DNA of 64,000 bases, taken from Scenedesmus sp. ARA3 (taxonomy: Eukaryota; Chlorophyta; Chlorophyceae; Sphaeropleales; Scenedesmaceae). The translations under genes were made by a program, and so were the position numbers. The notes below the pieces were generated by a model that was not told where the DNA came from, made no database searches, and saw only the letters and a program-made list of their open reading frames with translations. Of the stretch, positions 22,559 through 35,778 are shown in pieces (within the stretch, counting starts at the first letter, position 1; the number at the start of each line of letters is the position of its first letter). The stretch spans positions 10,224 through 74,223 of the forward strand of contig RWJK01001644.1 in the NCBI GenBank assembly GCA_004335835.1. Direction: 5' to 3'.

Positions 22559-25500
22559 TCAGCCATGATCAACGCTGATGTTAGATATTTCAGCACTCCA
22601 CTGCACTCCATCGTCCTCCACACCTGCTCTGCCCTCTTGCTGCTGCTGATCGCCGGACTGCTGCTGCGGCGGCGGCGGCTGGTGACTATCGTGCTTCCCA
22701 GCTGACGAGCCAGCGGTGGATTGCAATCGTTGCAGCCGCCTCCTGCTGCTGCGCCGCTCCACCAGCTGAATCCTGGCCACCAGCACCACTTGCTGAGGCC
22801 CCTGCAGCACAACACAATGCATACCACAACACTTGCGCTGATGCACTGCTAGTACATCTGACAGCGATGTACATGCACTTGCTTGCTGCCTGCGCTGACG
22901 ATGCATATGCATATGGAAAGAAGGACAGCACGCGCCGAAGCCAAACCATTCCTAGCACGTCTGCAGCAGCAGGCCACCCCTGCATACTGCGTCTAGAAGA
23001 TCTGATCTTCTGTAACCTGCCTCTCACCTGCAGCAGTGGCACATACACGCTGGGACTAGGCCCACCCAGCCAGCCGCCACCAGGCACCGACACATCAGCA
23101 GCACGCACAGCAGTGATGCTGCGCACCACCGTCGTGTTATTCTCCTGCGTCTGGTTTGAAAACATCGGCTGAGTGCGACTCTGGGCCGGCCCACTGTCAG
23201 GTGACAGCGGCGGCGCTGCCATGACGCGGACCGCCTCCCTAGCCCAAGGCAGGAATCCAGCAACACTGAAGTTGTACACATTGCCGGAGTTGACAAAAGT
23301 CAGCGGCGCCAGATCGTATGCCACCCTGAAGATGCCTGCATTGTTAGTGACGGCCGGAGCGCCTAGGGTCCAAGCCAGGTGAAACCTGAACGGCAGCCGC
23401 ACCTGCAGGCCTATCCTACTGGCCGGCGAGGCTGCTAGTATGCCATCCACAGTGACAACAGGGAAGCTGGTGTTTGGAGCCATGGCAAGCCCCATATTGG
23501 TGAGCTCGAAGCGATACAGCGGGTAGAACGCAGTCCAGGCATTGCTGTTCCATTTTGTCATCATTATGCGGTACACGAGTGCGTTGTTTGGCGCGCCATC
23601 AAGCCCTCGCATTTGGAAGCCTGTGCAGGCGTCTGTTGCCACGGCATCACAGCCAGACGGCAGGAAGCTCACACTCACAGGTGAGCCATCCTGTGTCCCT
23701 GCTGCTGCTGCTGCTGGGTTGGCTGCTGGATTGCCCACTGCTGCCGTATCTTCTCCTATTCGCAAAGCGGGCAGTGGCGCTTGAGCTGGCGCGTGTAGTG
23801 GCGGTGGCGGCGGCATTGGTAGCAGCTTGGCTGAGGCTGCATACGCCCACATGATGTGAGAAGGTGGAGGGGGAGGCGGTGGGCTGGGTGGGGGTGGTGG
23901 GCCTGCAGGTGATGCATGCAGCACCTATAGTTGACACGCTCACGTCAAGCGCATCACTTGGTGCAGCATACCTCTGATACTGCACAAACGGTAGCGCGCG
24001 TAGCTGATGTGCCGGGTGGAAAAAGGTGGAGCGGCGCTGCTGGCAGAGCTGCATTGTAGCTGCACGTGTGTGCTTGCAAAGTGTCCACGACTGACACACA
24101 GCATTTACACAGCACTACGCTGCTGGCAGACACTCACTTGGCGGCCTTGGTGGCGGCGGAGGTGGGCTGCATGCACCAAGGAAGCCACCACAGACAAGCT
24201 TTGAGTTCCTTAAACAATGCACAACATCTGGTACGCAGTCCATCTTGCGCAGCAATCGAAGCATGCTGTAGAAATTTGGTTCAGCTGCAGCTGCTGTGCT
24301 GGTCTCATGCCGCAGTCAGCTGCATTGCGTCAAACAGGCGCATGTGCTACCACCAGTCTACCAAACACACACGCTGCAGTCAAAGCACAAGTACACACCT
24401 GGGTGGAGGTGGGGGTGGCGGGAAGCTGGTGTTGTATGCCACACCCTTCCGGCTGCCAAGCGATGCTGAGCTGGACCGAAAAGTCGAAAAGTCATCTTTA
24501 GCAGGCATCATGAGCCTCAACCAGGCCTCAGCAGTCATGTCCAGATGCAGTGGAAACTCTGGACTGGCTATCCTGCTGCTACTGCTGCTGCTGGATTTGC
24601 TGCGGTACGTCTCCACATCAGGTGGTGGTGGCGGTGGCGGGGTGGGTGGCGGAGGAGGCTCAGGCTTTAGGATATCCACAACTGCCACGACTGCGTCATT
24701 GACGGCTTCAGCTTTAGATGTGATGTCGGACACCCATTTGCTCCAGGTCTGGTTTACCTGGGTCAGCCTTGAGGCTAGCGCTGCATTGACAGTTTTTGCG
24801 CACATGTTAGCTGCAATCGCAACGCAAGGAGCAACTGCATCACCAGCTGAACATAAACACCGCCGCGAAGAGGATGTGGCATGCTGCAGCTTGCTTACCA
24901 ACCTCATGAAGGGCTACAACAGTGCAGCACGCACGACACCTGCTGACAGGGCTCGACAACTGCACATCTGCCACAGCTGGGGACTACCTCACCTGCTCTG
25001 TTATCCTGTTGCTGCTGGCTTGGCGGCCATTGGTTTAGCCCTGCCTGTGGTAGGAGGCTGGCAGCTGCCTTGTCAGCTTCATACTGTGGCATGCTGTTGC
25101 TGCGCACTGCAGAGTTCCCGTCCACTGCACCTGGCAGTACTTCGACTGTTGGTGCATCCTGCGGGTCGGCCAGCCGCATCCCTTGCTGCTGTTGCTGCCA
25201 CTGCTGCTGCTGCTGCCATTGTGTCTGTGGCTGCTGATAAGAAGACGCTTGCCCCATTGCTTGCGCTGCTGGCCCCATCAGCAGCGGCGAAAGCACATCT
25301 GCAACACTAATGTTTTGCATGGGCACATCTGGCAGGTATGGGCCCTGCGTCACCTGCTCTCCAGCTGCCATGTAAGCTGTGTGCGGGTTGACCACTGTGC
25401 GCTGCTCTACTGCTTTTGTGAGGCCTGTGGCCTCATCCTGCACGAGCTCTGTGCGGGCACTGCTGAAGCTCAGCCCCGGCAGCTTTGGCACCAACAGTTT

Positions 25501-25905
25501 TGCTGCACTTGTCTGCTGTGCACGGTCCCAGCCCATTAGCTTGAGCAATGTGGCCAGGCCTAGAGACGGCGCGCTGCTGCCGCTGCTGCTGCTGCTGCTG
25601 CTGCCAGTGTTGCTGCTCTGCTGCAGGCGCCTGGCAATGTTGCTGGGTGGCTGCAGGCGAGCTGTTGGCTGTTGCGAGGACCCTGCAAAGACACATGCAC
25701 ACGCGCATGAGCATCGCTTCATATGCTGGTTACGGACCTTGTCAAGTAAATCGATCAGCTCTGCGAGCCAGTTGCTTGGCAGCAGCTTACCATGCAAGGT
25801 GAGCATTGAGCCAGCGGCTGCTAGCCGCAGAAGCACCACCACCGTGTGCTGCTGATGTCGGGCCGCCCAGCGCCACAGCTGCACGGAACGCATCATGGAA
25901 GGCAT
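22559..25905 (-). CDS. Proline-rich secreted glycoprotein (HRGP-like)
   Basis: Six exons on -: 25905-25791, 25682-24993, 24846-24399, 24166-24138, 23902-23028 and 22801-22559, giving 799 aa with matched phases. A hydrophobic N-terminal stretch (TVVVLLRLAAAGSML) suggests a signal peptide or anchor. Two proline linkers follow: PEPPPPPTPPPPPPP in exon 3, and a longer SPPPPP-type linker across exons 3 to 5, part of it in a 29-nt microexon. SPPPP runs are typical of hydroxyproline-rich glycoproteins of volvocine and related walls. The C-terminal 290-residue region after the linker has a few cysteines (GCDAVATDACTGF), several N-glycosylation sites (NTS, NFS, NQT, NNTT) and no family I recognise; it lacks a pherophorin Cys pattern. 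The tail is charged and Gln-rich (RRSSRRRLQRLQ). Secretion and wall location are inferred. Confidence 0.6.
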
Positions 25906-26678
25906 TTTCGAGTATCATTGCGGTGCATGCAGTGTGCTGCAGCAAAGGCGTTTCAAATGCTAGTGCACGGTGCCGGTCGTTGTCTGGCAGTCCGATGCCA
26001 CGGTGCTTGGTAAAGACAAGTTGTGGAACGTACAATCACTATACCTTCTGCAAACTGGTGATCTATGCCTGATGAGCGGATGCTATCAAGCCAAAGCTCG
26101 CCGTTGGCGCCAAACCGTAAGTAACCGCGTCACACGCGCCAAGCCATTCAATCGCATCACTGAGCTACATGTCCATTGCATGTGGTGCCAGTACTGTAGT
26201 TTTGACATTTGGCGCAGCATATCGAGGCACACAGACGCTGCTACTGCTGCTGCCCCTGTGCTGCCACACTTTGCTCGATCCTTGACATGCACGGCGCGTG
26301 GACGATCGCTCTGTCGTGTTTGAAAGTTCATGAATCTGACAAGTGAGCAATGAAAGAATGAGCTCAGTCACAGATAATGCCAACCCCAAACAAACCAGCC
26401 GAACATGCACCAAGATGATGCTGCAGCATTAGTACTGCATCTCAAGGCACCACTCACGATGCTACGCCTGCACATTTGTGCTGCAACACTACATGCTGGC
26501 TGCAATGGAGAGCACTAAAACACCTGCAATAACTAGTCTCAGCCATGAAAATCAAGTTCAAGCCTGCTGGTAGCTTATCGTTGCTGTCCTAGCCAGCTAT
26601 GGTCCAAACCTGCCTAGCTGCACATCCTGCGGATGCATATGCCTGCTTGAAGCCATCCTGCTGCTGCACCCCTTCCCA
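25906..26678. other. Intergenic spacer
   Basis: Between the start of the proline-rich glycoprotein gene and the stop of the LMBR1-like gene, both on -. No exon is supported; it should contain the promoter of the former and the 3' UTR of the latter. Confidence 0.5.
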
Positions 26679-29600
26679 CTAGAACTTGTATGCGTCCTCT
26701 CGCTGCGCCCGCTTCCACTTGCCCGGGCCCTTGATGACCATGACGATTATGCTGATGCCCATGATGCCCATGAACATGTACAGGAAAATGTTGAACTGGT
26801 AGATGTAGCGCAGGCCCTTCAAGTACATCACCTGCAGCCACCACACAGAGAGCAGCTTATGACGGGCAATCATGCATGTGAGCAGCAGGCAGGATTGAAG
26901 ATAGCTTACAGCACATTGCACAAGCACAGGGATGCTGCCACACAGAGCGAACAGAACATATGCTAGCTACACAGCGCAAGCACCCAGCTATCTTACTTCA
27001 CATTTTTAAAGTTACAAGAGTTACAAGAGTAACCTCGCCCGTTGGTGGTGGAAGTTACAAGAGTGGAAGTTACAAGAGTTGCTGCTGGTGGAAGTTACAA
27101 GAGTTACAGGAGTAACCTCGCCCGTTGTGGAGCCAATGACAGGCTCATTGGGCAGAAAAACAAAAGCAACCTTGACCGGTCCTTTGAAAGGAAAGACACT
27201 ACCAAATCTCATTAGCTCACCTGGTTCCCAAAGACGTCAAAAATCTGTGTGCTGTTGGCGTACGAAGCAAACGCGCTCGCACAGAACTGGATTACTGCGC
27301 TGCTCATGGCCAGGATGAGCGCTGTGTTGACCAGGAAGCTGCTCATGAGTGTGGCACCCACGCTGATGGGGTACAGGCTGATGACCAGGAAGTTGAGCCC
27401 CAGCAGGAAGTTGCCCTTGATGGCAACAACTGCAAGCATGACAACACACCAGCAGTGGCGGGATGAGAAGCAACGAAGGCAGAGCAGCGCACACTTGCTC
27501 CCAGCACCTTCTGTGTACTGCTGGATGCGCTGCATCTGCACAAGCCACTGTGCATGCTCAGAGCCCCAAGGTCCATGCGCAAGTCCACCATGAACAGCAT
27601 GATCCTGGCACCAACACCCATGTATGCTTTCCAACAGGAGCAGCCACTGCCTCAAGCAACCCTAGCTGCATTGTCTGCCACCAACCCAGCAGTTCCACGC
27701 CACTCACTTAGCAGGTAGCCGCAGAAGGCAGCAAAGGCAGCCACACCAAACAGCGGGAAGACACCATCCAGCTTGATGAACACCTCGTTCAGCAGTGGGT
27801 GAATGGGGATTGGTGGCAGCATGTACACAATGATGTGTGCCAGCCAGCAGCCTGACACACATAGGCCGATGAGGCCCATCAGGCCTGTGCCGATGTAGCC
27901 CAGCTGGTACATCACCCAGCGCACTTCACCATCCTGGCCCTGCAGTGGCAAGAGCATCAAGCAGCCAGAACAATGTGTTACATCCATTGCTGTTACTGCT
28001 GCTGCTGTTCCATGACCCCACCATCAACAGGCTGCACTTCAGAACGCAAGTTAAAGCTGCCACACACCTGACTACCTGCCAGCTGCAGCATCTGAGGCAG
28101 CCACACTGCGCCGCCTCAGTCAGCGGCGGCTGCACTGTCGGACACTGCTGCATCGCGCACTGCTACCAGCACCTGCTTCAAGCCCACCCACCTGCGGGAA
28201 CACACTGTCCAGCACAACCTCGTCCTCCTCCAGCTGGATCAACTGGCGCTGCAGCTGCTTGAAGTTGCTGCGCCAGTGGCGGTTGCGGCCCACCTCACGC
28301 TCCTGGCGTTTCAGCATCTCCGCAGTCACCTGCAGACAACAACAGATTATACATTTGGCAGAGTGTTGTGCCACCCCTTTGTTCCATCACACAGCAACAG
28401 ATACGCTGGCGCTGGACCATTGCCAGGATTCCACCGCCGTGTCAGCGAGTCGCCTGCTTGCCGCCTCCCTTCCACCATGGATATGCGTGCAACAAGGCAA
28501 ATGGTATCTGTGCTGCTGTGCTGCACTTCCCGTTACAGAACAATTCGTGCTGTGCTACTGCAACTGCACAGCCTGCTACCACTGCTACAGCAGACGGACA
28601 ACTGAACCCACCTTGATATCTTTTGCCCGCATTGCTAGGCCGCGTGCCCGTTCAATGTATTCACTCTTGGTGATGACAGCCTTGGGCCGCCGAATGTACT
28701 GGAATATCCAGTCAATGGGAGCAGCAAAGATGCCCCAGCCAGCAAACACCAGGAACAGGATCCAGCCTGCGGGTGACAGCCGCGCATTGTGTGAGCAAGC
28801 ACCCTTGTGGCTTGACACTGTCACAAACAGTCAATGTTGAATGGTTGCAACTCAATTGAGGCGCTTACGGGCGCTTGCAGGAAATCAGCCTCACTGCTTG
28901 CAGGAGCATGGGCTGCTTGCACAGGTCGTTTGTATGATTGGACTGGTCCAGGCATATCTGTGCTGCTGTACTCACCTATTACTGATTGGATTGCCATGAT
29001 GTACACAGGGAATGACACACGCATGGTCCAGGTTGCTCCGTAGAATGCTGAATTGAATGCTGTACACTGCGACAACGACACCAACACAGGGCGGTCAATC
29101 GCTTGGCCTCGCCTGCTCCCCTTTGTTTCGTGCTGTGTTACTGCCATGCATGTCCATGCAGCTCAATGGCACATCTTGTTGCTGCTCAACATGTGTGCCT
29201 GTTGCTCGCTGCAGGCCCAGCCTCATGTGCAGCTCCTTGCTATTGCAAGCCTTGGAGTTGCAGCAAGCGCACTCACCCCGTCTTTTCTGGCGATGTTGGC
29301 TGCGCTGAAGCCAGGGAACCCCTGACCAGGCAGGATGCACCTGCCAGTCGTATTCGGTAACTGCGGCAGTTGGTCTAGCGGCAGCATTCCCGACAGAAGC
29401 TCCTGTGTGGGGTACTCCACATACCCTGCCAGCCCTGCAGAGACAAGCACAGGTCATGTACACAGGGCTGAAATTCGCAGTGTGGCTGCTTTGCCCTTGT
29501 CTATGCAGGTGACACTTGCAAGTCCCTGTGTGTTCCGCGAATGCAGCCGCTGCACACGCTGAAAGGATTGCATGCTTCTGCAGCTATGCATGCGTCCTGA

Positions 29601-30344
29601 GTTCTGTGCAGCATGCTGTTGCTGGTGCCAGGATGTCATATTTGCAGTAACAGGAGTGGCAATACAGACTCCAGCCTGCAGTGGGCATATGCCGCATGCA
29701 CAAGCTGTCAGTTGAGCTGGTCAGACGCTGGAGGTGAACTGTGCTGCCACTGCTGTATATTTTGCTTCAGCTCACCATATGCAACACCAATCGCCAAACC
29801 AAGTACGACTGCCATTGCCAGCGTCCATAATAGTGCGTTCTTGATCCTCAATCCACATGAGCTGCGTGGCAAGGGCAGCAGCACATGCAGTGTCATGTTT
29901 GTACAACTTTGCATCCACAGCCTGCAGGCAGCCCTTGTGCAACTGATCCTGCCCCTGCTACTGCAGCGACCAAACAAGCACTCACTAGTCACTATCTCCT
30001 TCATAGTAGAACATGGTGAAGGGGATGAAGAAGAAGGTCAACACCAAGTTGCTGATAAATGCCGCCTGCCACATCTTCTGCATAGGTAGGGCGTATTTGC
30101 AGCTGCTCTCCACTATACTGAAGTTGCACGCTGCTCTGTTGGCCACATCCAATGGGAACAGCAGCACCATGGCCATGGCCAGCCACAGGCTCATCACAAC
30201 CACTATCTTGGGGAACCATGCTTGGTTGACGTCGTCAGGATGCTGATAGTGAATCAGTATGTACACGTTGGCAGCAACCAGCACCAGCGACAGTGCGATG
30301 GTGAGGATGATAAGGAACCAGTTGTAACCGTCTGGGAGAGCCAT
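26679..30344 (-). CDS. LMBR1/LIMR-family multi-pass membrane protein
   Basis: Nine exons on -: 30344-29986, 29861-29776, 29434-29277, 29066-28976, 28766-28612, 28329-28192, 27939-27708, 27429-27221 and 26831-26679. They give 526 aa, close to the 509 aa I recall for plant LIMR proteins, and all phases match. Family landmarks appear in order: NYQHPDD-type sequence IHYQHPDDVNQAWFPK after the first membrane span, FTMFYYEGD near residue 115, YIRRPKAVITKSEYI, the coiled stretch QLIQLEEDEVVLDSVFPQ, and LLNEVFIKLDGVF followed by VGATLMSSFLVN and VIQFCASAFASYA. About nine hydrophobic spans are visible. Relatives are lysosomal or plasma-membrane proteins (LMBD1, lipocalin receptor type). The role in algae is not established. 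It ends in a basic tail WKRAQREDAYKF. Confidence 0.92.
27011..27127. repeat. Compound tandem repeat in an intron
   Basis: Intron 8 of the LMBR1-like gene (27220-26832 on -) holds several copies of GTTACAAGAG and GGAAGTTACAAGAGT. The block is flanked by two copies of a longer unit ending GAGTAACCTCGCCCGTTG, near 27028 and 27110. It looks like a nested local duplication. Confidence 0.8.
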
Positions 30345-31823
30345 GTTGGCAAACAGTATGACAACCAAACACGTGGGGTGTCAAGCGTTAGCCAGCCTCA
30401 GAGTCCTGCATGTTGAACAGACGTTTTGGAAGTCAAACGAGGCGACAGCCGACCACGCAGCACAGTGGCAGCATACGCAAACACTAGCCGATTGCTGACG
30501 ATTGAGAGCAATTGAACAAATGTTTGCATCGACGAGGGTGTCATGACAACTGTCTGGGCCTTAGGGTTGTGGGGGTGCGATGTACTGCGTGTACTACACT
30601 GTGTGTACGGCTCATTGCCTGCGATCTCTGCCTTGCACAAGTTTTCAGCTTCAGGTGAATCCCTTGCTGCCTATTGAGCAATGTACCCTTTGCCGCCAGT
30701 TTGAGCAGCGGTTCATGATGATAAGCTTGCAATTGGCAGCCAGATTGCTGTGCCTGTTGGCAGTGCCTCACGAACTGTGCTGCTGGAGGCTGCTGCTTGC
30801 TGCAAAGCATTGTGGCATCATTGACACAGACAGACTAATCATTCAATGACATGTGAGACCATCAGGCTGAACACATGCATGTTACAGATGAGGTGTAACA
30901 TCAACATGGGTGAAAGGAGCTAAAGGCACAAGCTGCTGGAGCCAGCAGAGCACGGTCAAGAAAAGTAATCCATCCAGCAGCAAGCACGGTCAAGGAATGG
31001 AGTTCGTGCAACTGGCTGCAGCCACCTGGCGACTATCAGGCAGTAAGGAACTATTGACGGGACGGCATGGCTGTCCTGATCAAGTCAAGGTCAAGCACAG
31101 GCGGTGCAGGTTTCATACTGCCACAAAAGCAGTTGACCTGCAGACTGTGCTGCATAGCGACTTCACCATAGAACTTCAATCTGCCATGCAAAACACAGAG
31201 CCGCTGTACGCCCCAGTCCAACATCTGCCATGAAATGCGAATTCACCAAAAACACGTGCAGGGGTTTCCGCACAGCGCATCACCGCATGTGCTCGGCCAT
31301 GAGTGCATGGCTTCAGCTGGTATGTGCAGCAATTGTCATCAGTCACCAGCACAATCGCAGTGCATCATTGATCCTGTCCTTATTCACATTGAAATGATGC
31401 AGACTCCAAACACTTCTGACAACGGTGCAAGCTGGGCTCTGTCATAATAGATGTTGCGTTCAACGCAGCATCCTTGCTAGTGGCAAGCTGCGCACATAGC
31501 ATTTGCCTTTGTGACCTCTGTGCGCCTGGGTCTATTACAGAACATTCACAGGAAAATTTTACATCGTATAGCACAGCTTTGAGTCAATGCTTGATAGCGC
31601 TGCAGGAAGCAATCACAGTAGTGGTGGGCAGCAGCAGCAGCAGAAAGCAATCACGTGTTAGTGAACTGCTTGATATACTCATAGAGAGTGCAAAGTACAA
31701 CCAAGGATCATTAAACAGTTTGCATGGTGTGTACATGTTGTTTGGGTCTTTGGGTAAGTGAGAGCAAGCTGCATCCTACAAGATTTAGAGCAGTGTTATC
31801 ATGCCAAGCTGAGTGCAGTCCAG
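30345..31823. other. Long intergenic spacer
   Basis: Nearly 1.5 kb with lower GC than the neighbours and no exon-like frame. It should hold the LMBR1-like promoter and the 3' end of the Tubby-like gene. A possible last Tubby exon lies at about 31777-31711. Confidence 0.5.
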
Positions 31824-34800
31824 TCACAACGCACCTAGTGCAAAGGCCTGCAGCAGGCTCAACGGGTAGCAGAAGTCCAGCGCATACTCTCCGTGGCCCT
31901 TCTTGCCAAACTGCATGACAAGGTCGTTGCCCAGCTGGTTGCTGTTGTGGTCCCAGTGCACCAGCTGGAAGTTCTTGGTGCTGAGCTTGGTCACGCGGCC
32001 CTTGAAGTCCAGGTAGTGCACTGCACAGCAGCACATGCAGTGTGAGCACAGAGCACATCTACACCACCTCATTTACATTGATGTGATGCGAAGTCTTGTA
32101 CCAAAGATGAACCGGACAACAACGTCAAGGCAGGTCTGAGCTGACACTAAGATCTGGGGATCCACCAGAACTCTTTGAGCTATCCTTTGCATGCCCAGCA
32201 GGTCCACACCTTCCTTCACGGGGTCGTGATGCGGCTTCATGGTGTGCAGCATCACCAGGTTGCGCTCCAGCGACATAGGCAGCTCCCGCGCGCGTGCAGC
32301 ATCCATGCAGGTCAGCAGGCTGTCATACTGCCCATTGCCAGCAGAGCCGTCCCACGCCTGGTGCAGAACAGCAATAAGTGAAGAAGCATGTTATAGGTGC
32401 AGCAACTACGCCAACAGAAGCAACATCGTTTGCACGCTGCAGCACAAAGCAGGGCATTGCTACAGCCACTCTCCTGCAGGCCCTTATTGTGTAACGCAAC
32501 TCACAGCGCAGCTGCTGTGGCTGTTGCACGTGCCGAATGCAAGGCGATCAGCATCTGCGAACAAAAGAACCCAGCAGCACACACCTGCATCGCCTCAGGC
32601 ACAGGCACGCAGGCGGTCATGGTGCGCGGGCCTGCCTTGACCTGGTTGATGGTGGGCTTGAAATTCACGGCCAGCAGCTGCGCGTTGAAGCCCTTGTGCA
32701 GGGCGGGGTCACCGCCCTTGCCGCGCAGCAGGAACTCTGTGCCCAGCACGTTGGCCTTGAGCTGCAGCACACACATGGCAACAGGAGCAGCAGACCACCA
32801 CAAACATGATGAGTCAGCTGCTGCGCTAGTGCAATCAAGACAACTATGCACAGTGGCTTGCCAGCTTGCAGGAAAGCAGGCGGCACACTTGTGTGTACTT
32901 CAGCTGTGCAGACCTAGGATTGGCGATTGCATTGGTATTACAGCGCTCTCTCAAAACCCTCAGACGTGTATGGTGCATGGCACATCAGCACAGCACACAC
33001 ATCCAATCCTTCACCTTTCCGGTCAGCTCTTCATCGCCGCGCGTCACTGCTGCTGCACTGGCCCCAGTGCTGATGAGGTAGCTGCTTGTAGCGCTCTTCT
33101 TGCGCCGCCGCGCAACAGCAAGCAGCTCGTCTGACGACTCCAGCCGCAGCTCAAACGAAGGCGCCATACCCAGCATGCCGTTGATGCGCCGCACGTAACA
33201 CTGCACGATGCTACTGCTGGGCGCGGGCAGGTGCAGCGCTGCTAGCTTGTCGCCGCTGCTGACAGCTGCCTTGAACTCAGCTTGCCACTCAGCGGCCGTG
33301 CGGCTGGCTGCACTGGCGTGTCCTGTAGCCAGCAACCTGCAAGCACAACACCAACAGGTTGGATAGGGTGTTATTTGCGTGACAAACTGCACAGCAGCGC
33401 CGTTGGCTGCGTGAGAACGTTCCCAGGTGACGCTCGTGGTCACCCCTCATTGCAGCTAACGACACGGCACACTATGTTCACTGCTGCATTCTATTTCGAC
33501 ACAAGCGGACACACGCACCTGGTGGCCTTGCCTGCAGGCCGCTGTGCCACCGCTGAGTTGCCGCTGCTGCCAGGTGCTGTGAAGGATGAGGTTGAAGAGG
33601 AGATGGCCACTACCCGCTGCTCTTCAGGCTCCTTGAACGCTTCTATTACGGTAGCACTGCTGCCAGGTGCTGAGGCGTGACCAGTTCTGCAGAGCATCAC
33701 ACAGGACTGGGTGCTTGAAAGCCTCGATGGACGCAATGGCTTTGCTCAAAGGAACCTGGAGAACTTGTGCAAAATGGGGCAGCACATGCCTTACTGCCTG
33801 CATAATGCCCATGATTACACACGCGTACGCGCAGAGTAATGGCAGATGCATATGCTGTTGCTGCTGTTGCTGTCGCTGTTGCCGGACACGCCTGTTTCAC
33901 CGCTTGAGCTGGCAATGTGTGCACAAGGTGCACTTTCAACTTCAACTACTCACAGCCTGTCTCGCAGCTTGGACATGCCGCTAGGAGATGCCCGGCCTGT
34001 AGGGGTGCTGCTGCCGCTTGAGCCGCCCATGAGGTTGTTATGCTGTGCTACAAAAGGCTGGGCTGCAAGCACAGCTGCGCCTGGAGAGCCAGGCCTGCCG
34101 GAGACGCCTGCAGCCTGATTGTATGCTGCGCTGCTGAATCCCTGCTGAACGGCTGGTGGCGTGACAGGCTTGCCCATTCTGCTGTTGTAATCAGCTGTGA
34201 CACATGCAGTTGCGCTGCAGTTGGGGTTGTTGAATTCTAAGTCCTGCATCTCTCTCTCCAGTGCCTCAGCTGGGCTCAAGCGTGGGGGCGTGTTGGCTGC
34301 ACAGTGGGTGCATACAGGTGCATTTGACAGTGATACATTGACTCAACAGCAAGCACTTGATTGTTTGCACCAAGGGCGAGAACAAAGCAGAACATGTGCC
34401 ACGGTCTGAACCGCACGCGACCTGTAGTTAAGCCCTTTAGTCAGCAACTGATGTTCAAACTCACATGACCGCAACTTGCTTGGTGTCCACGACCTGGGAG
34501 CTGGTGCATCTATGGCTGCTGCTTTCCCTGCCGCTGGCGGAGCTGCTGTCCAGCTGCTGCTGCTGACAACAGGCTCTGCTTTCCTGCTGAACCCATTGCT
34601 ACCGGCTGAGTATTGTGCTGCCTGCTTTACGGCAACTGGACTGTAGCTAGGTGGGGCCTGGTAGCTTGGAGGCTGGGTCGGGCTGCTGTATGTTGGCTGA
34701 CTGAGCTGCTGCGGTGAGCTTGCAGGCTGACTTGCTGCTGGGCTCTGCAAAGTACAACGCAGTATGCGGTGGTATGAACATTCATGGCAAGAAGGCATGC

Positions 34801-34984
34801 ATAAGGAAGCCTCAATCATTTCATGCATCGTTCAAGCTCATCAAGCTCACTTGCATTTGCATATGCCATGGACGCGAGCTTTCAAGTGAGATGCACTGCT
34901 GCTGGTTGTGGTGGTGCTATGCTGGCCAGCAGAAATGCAACAGCAGCGCCTCACCCCAACACGAGCCCTCTGCCTGGTAGCCAT
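31824..34984 (-). CDS. Tubby-like protein
   Basis: Eight exons on -: 34984-34955, 34744-34465, 34296-33954, 33686-33519, 33336-33015, 32761-32585, 32357-32210 and 32020-31824, giving 554 aa with matching phases. The first 310 residues are Ser/Pro/Ala-rich and probably disordered. The tubby barrel starts near residue 314 (SIVQCYVRRINGM) and shows SSYLISTG, NVLGTEFLL, NFKPTINQVKAGPRTMTACVP, DFKGRVTKLSTKNFQLV, QFGKKGHGEYALDFCYPLS and LLQAFALG. Tubby domains bind phosphoinositides and in many eukaryotes traffic membrane proteins to cilia. No F-box is visible, unlike most land-plant TLPs. The frame stops soon after LLQAFALGAL, shorter than the usual family ending. A strong GTGCGT donor inside CTAGGTGCGT could splice to a TTGTAG acceptor near 31778 and give an ending ALGCSLLSLTQRP, closer to the family pattern. 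Confidence 0.9.
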
Positions 34985-35778
34985 ATCGTAGCTGCTGTTG
35001 CGGGTGCTGGCCGCGCCAGGTCCAGCCTGACTGCAGCACAGCTGCTTTCGCGCGCCTTCGCGTCCCTGTCCAGCCCTTTTGCTGTTTTCACATACGCATG
35101 TCAATTGAGAAAGCAAACGAAAATTAAAACAATTCTCAACACCCCAGCCTGTCTTACGAGGTCACAGGGTGAAAGTGCACTGTGGTTCGCCTTTTGCACA
35201 CTCAGGACGTTCAAAAGCAATCAGGCAAAGCAAACACCCTGCGCTGCGGGTTCTACTATTAAACTGGTTGCTGCTAACGCCGCGCACCACCTGCGTGTCT
35301 TGGCAGAGCAGTGCTCATCACCATTGTCATCACAGTACTGCCTGGCAGTGCCAGGGTACAGGAGTGTTCAATTGGACACAAAGATAACACTGCCTGGCAG
35401 GGCCACATCAAGCCCAAGTGTCGTATGCCATAGCCATGCATTAAGGTGTACCGTCTGTCTACAAGTGGACCAGATCCACGACCAGATCCAGTGACTTGAA
35501 GACGAAGCAACCCCATCAAGTCAGTATGATCATCAGGCAACACATGCAGGAGACAGATGTACACCGTCACCAAGCATTGAGTTGATTAAGTTCATCAAGG
35601 TCATCATGCTGCGCAGTTGTCCCGTATGGCCAGAGCATGAGCACACAGATGCGCACCTGCATAGGTGTGCATGCTCAAATGTCCATGGCTTCCACCCAAT
35701 GGCGCACCCACTCACACACACCCACTCCCCGCTGGTCAAACAAAACAGCGACAGCAGTGGCTAGCCAAGTTTGCACTC
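34985..35778. other. Intergenic spacer
   Basis: Between the Tubby-like start and the CHZ-domain gene stop, both on -. I see no exon; promoter and 3' UTR sequence are expected. Confidence 0.5.

Noticed and set aside
24066..25310. A 414-codon open frame on +
   Set aside because: It lies antisense to phase-matched exons of the proline-rich glycoprotein, and its composition mirrors them (Gly runs opposite Pro runs).
30345..31823. Small open frames suggesting an extra gene between LMBR1 and Tubby
   Set aside because: All are under about 110 codons, lack splice-consistent partners and show no motif.
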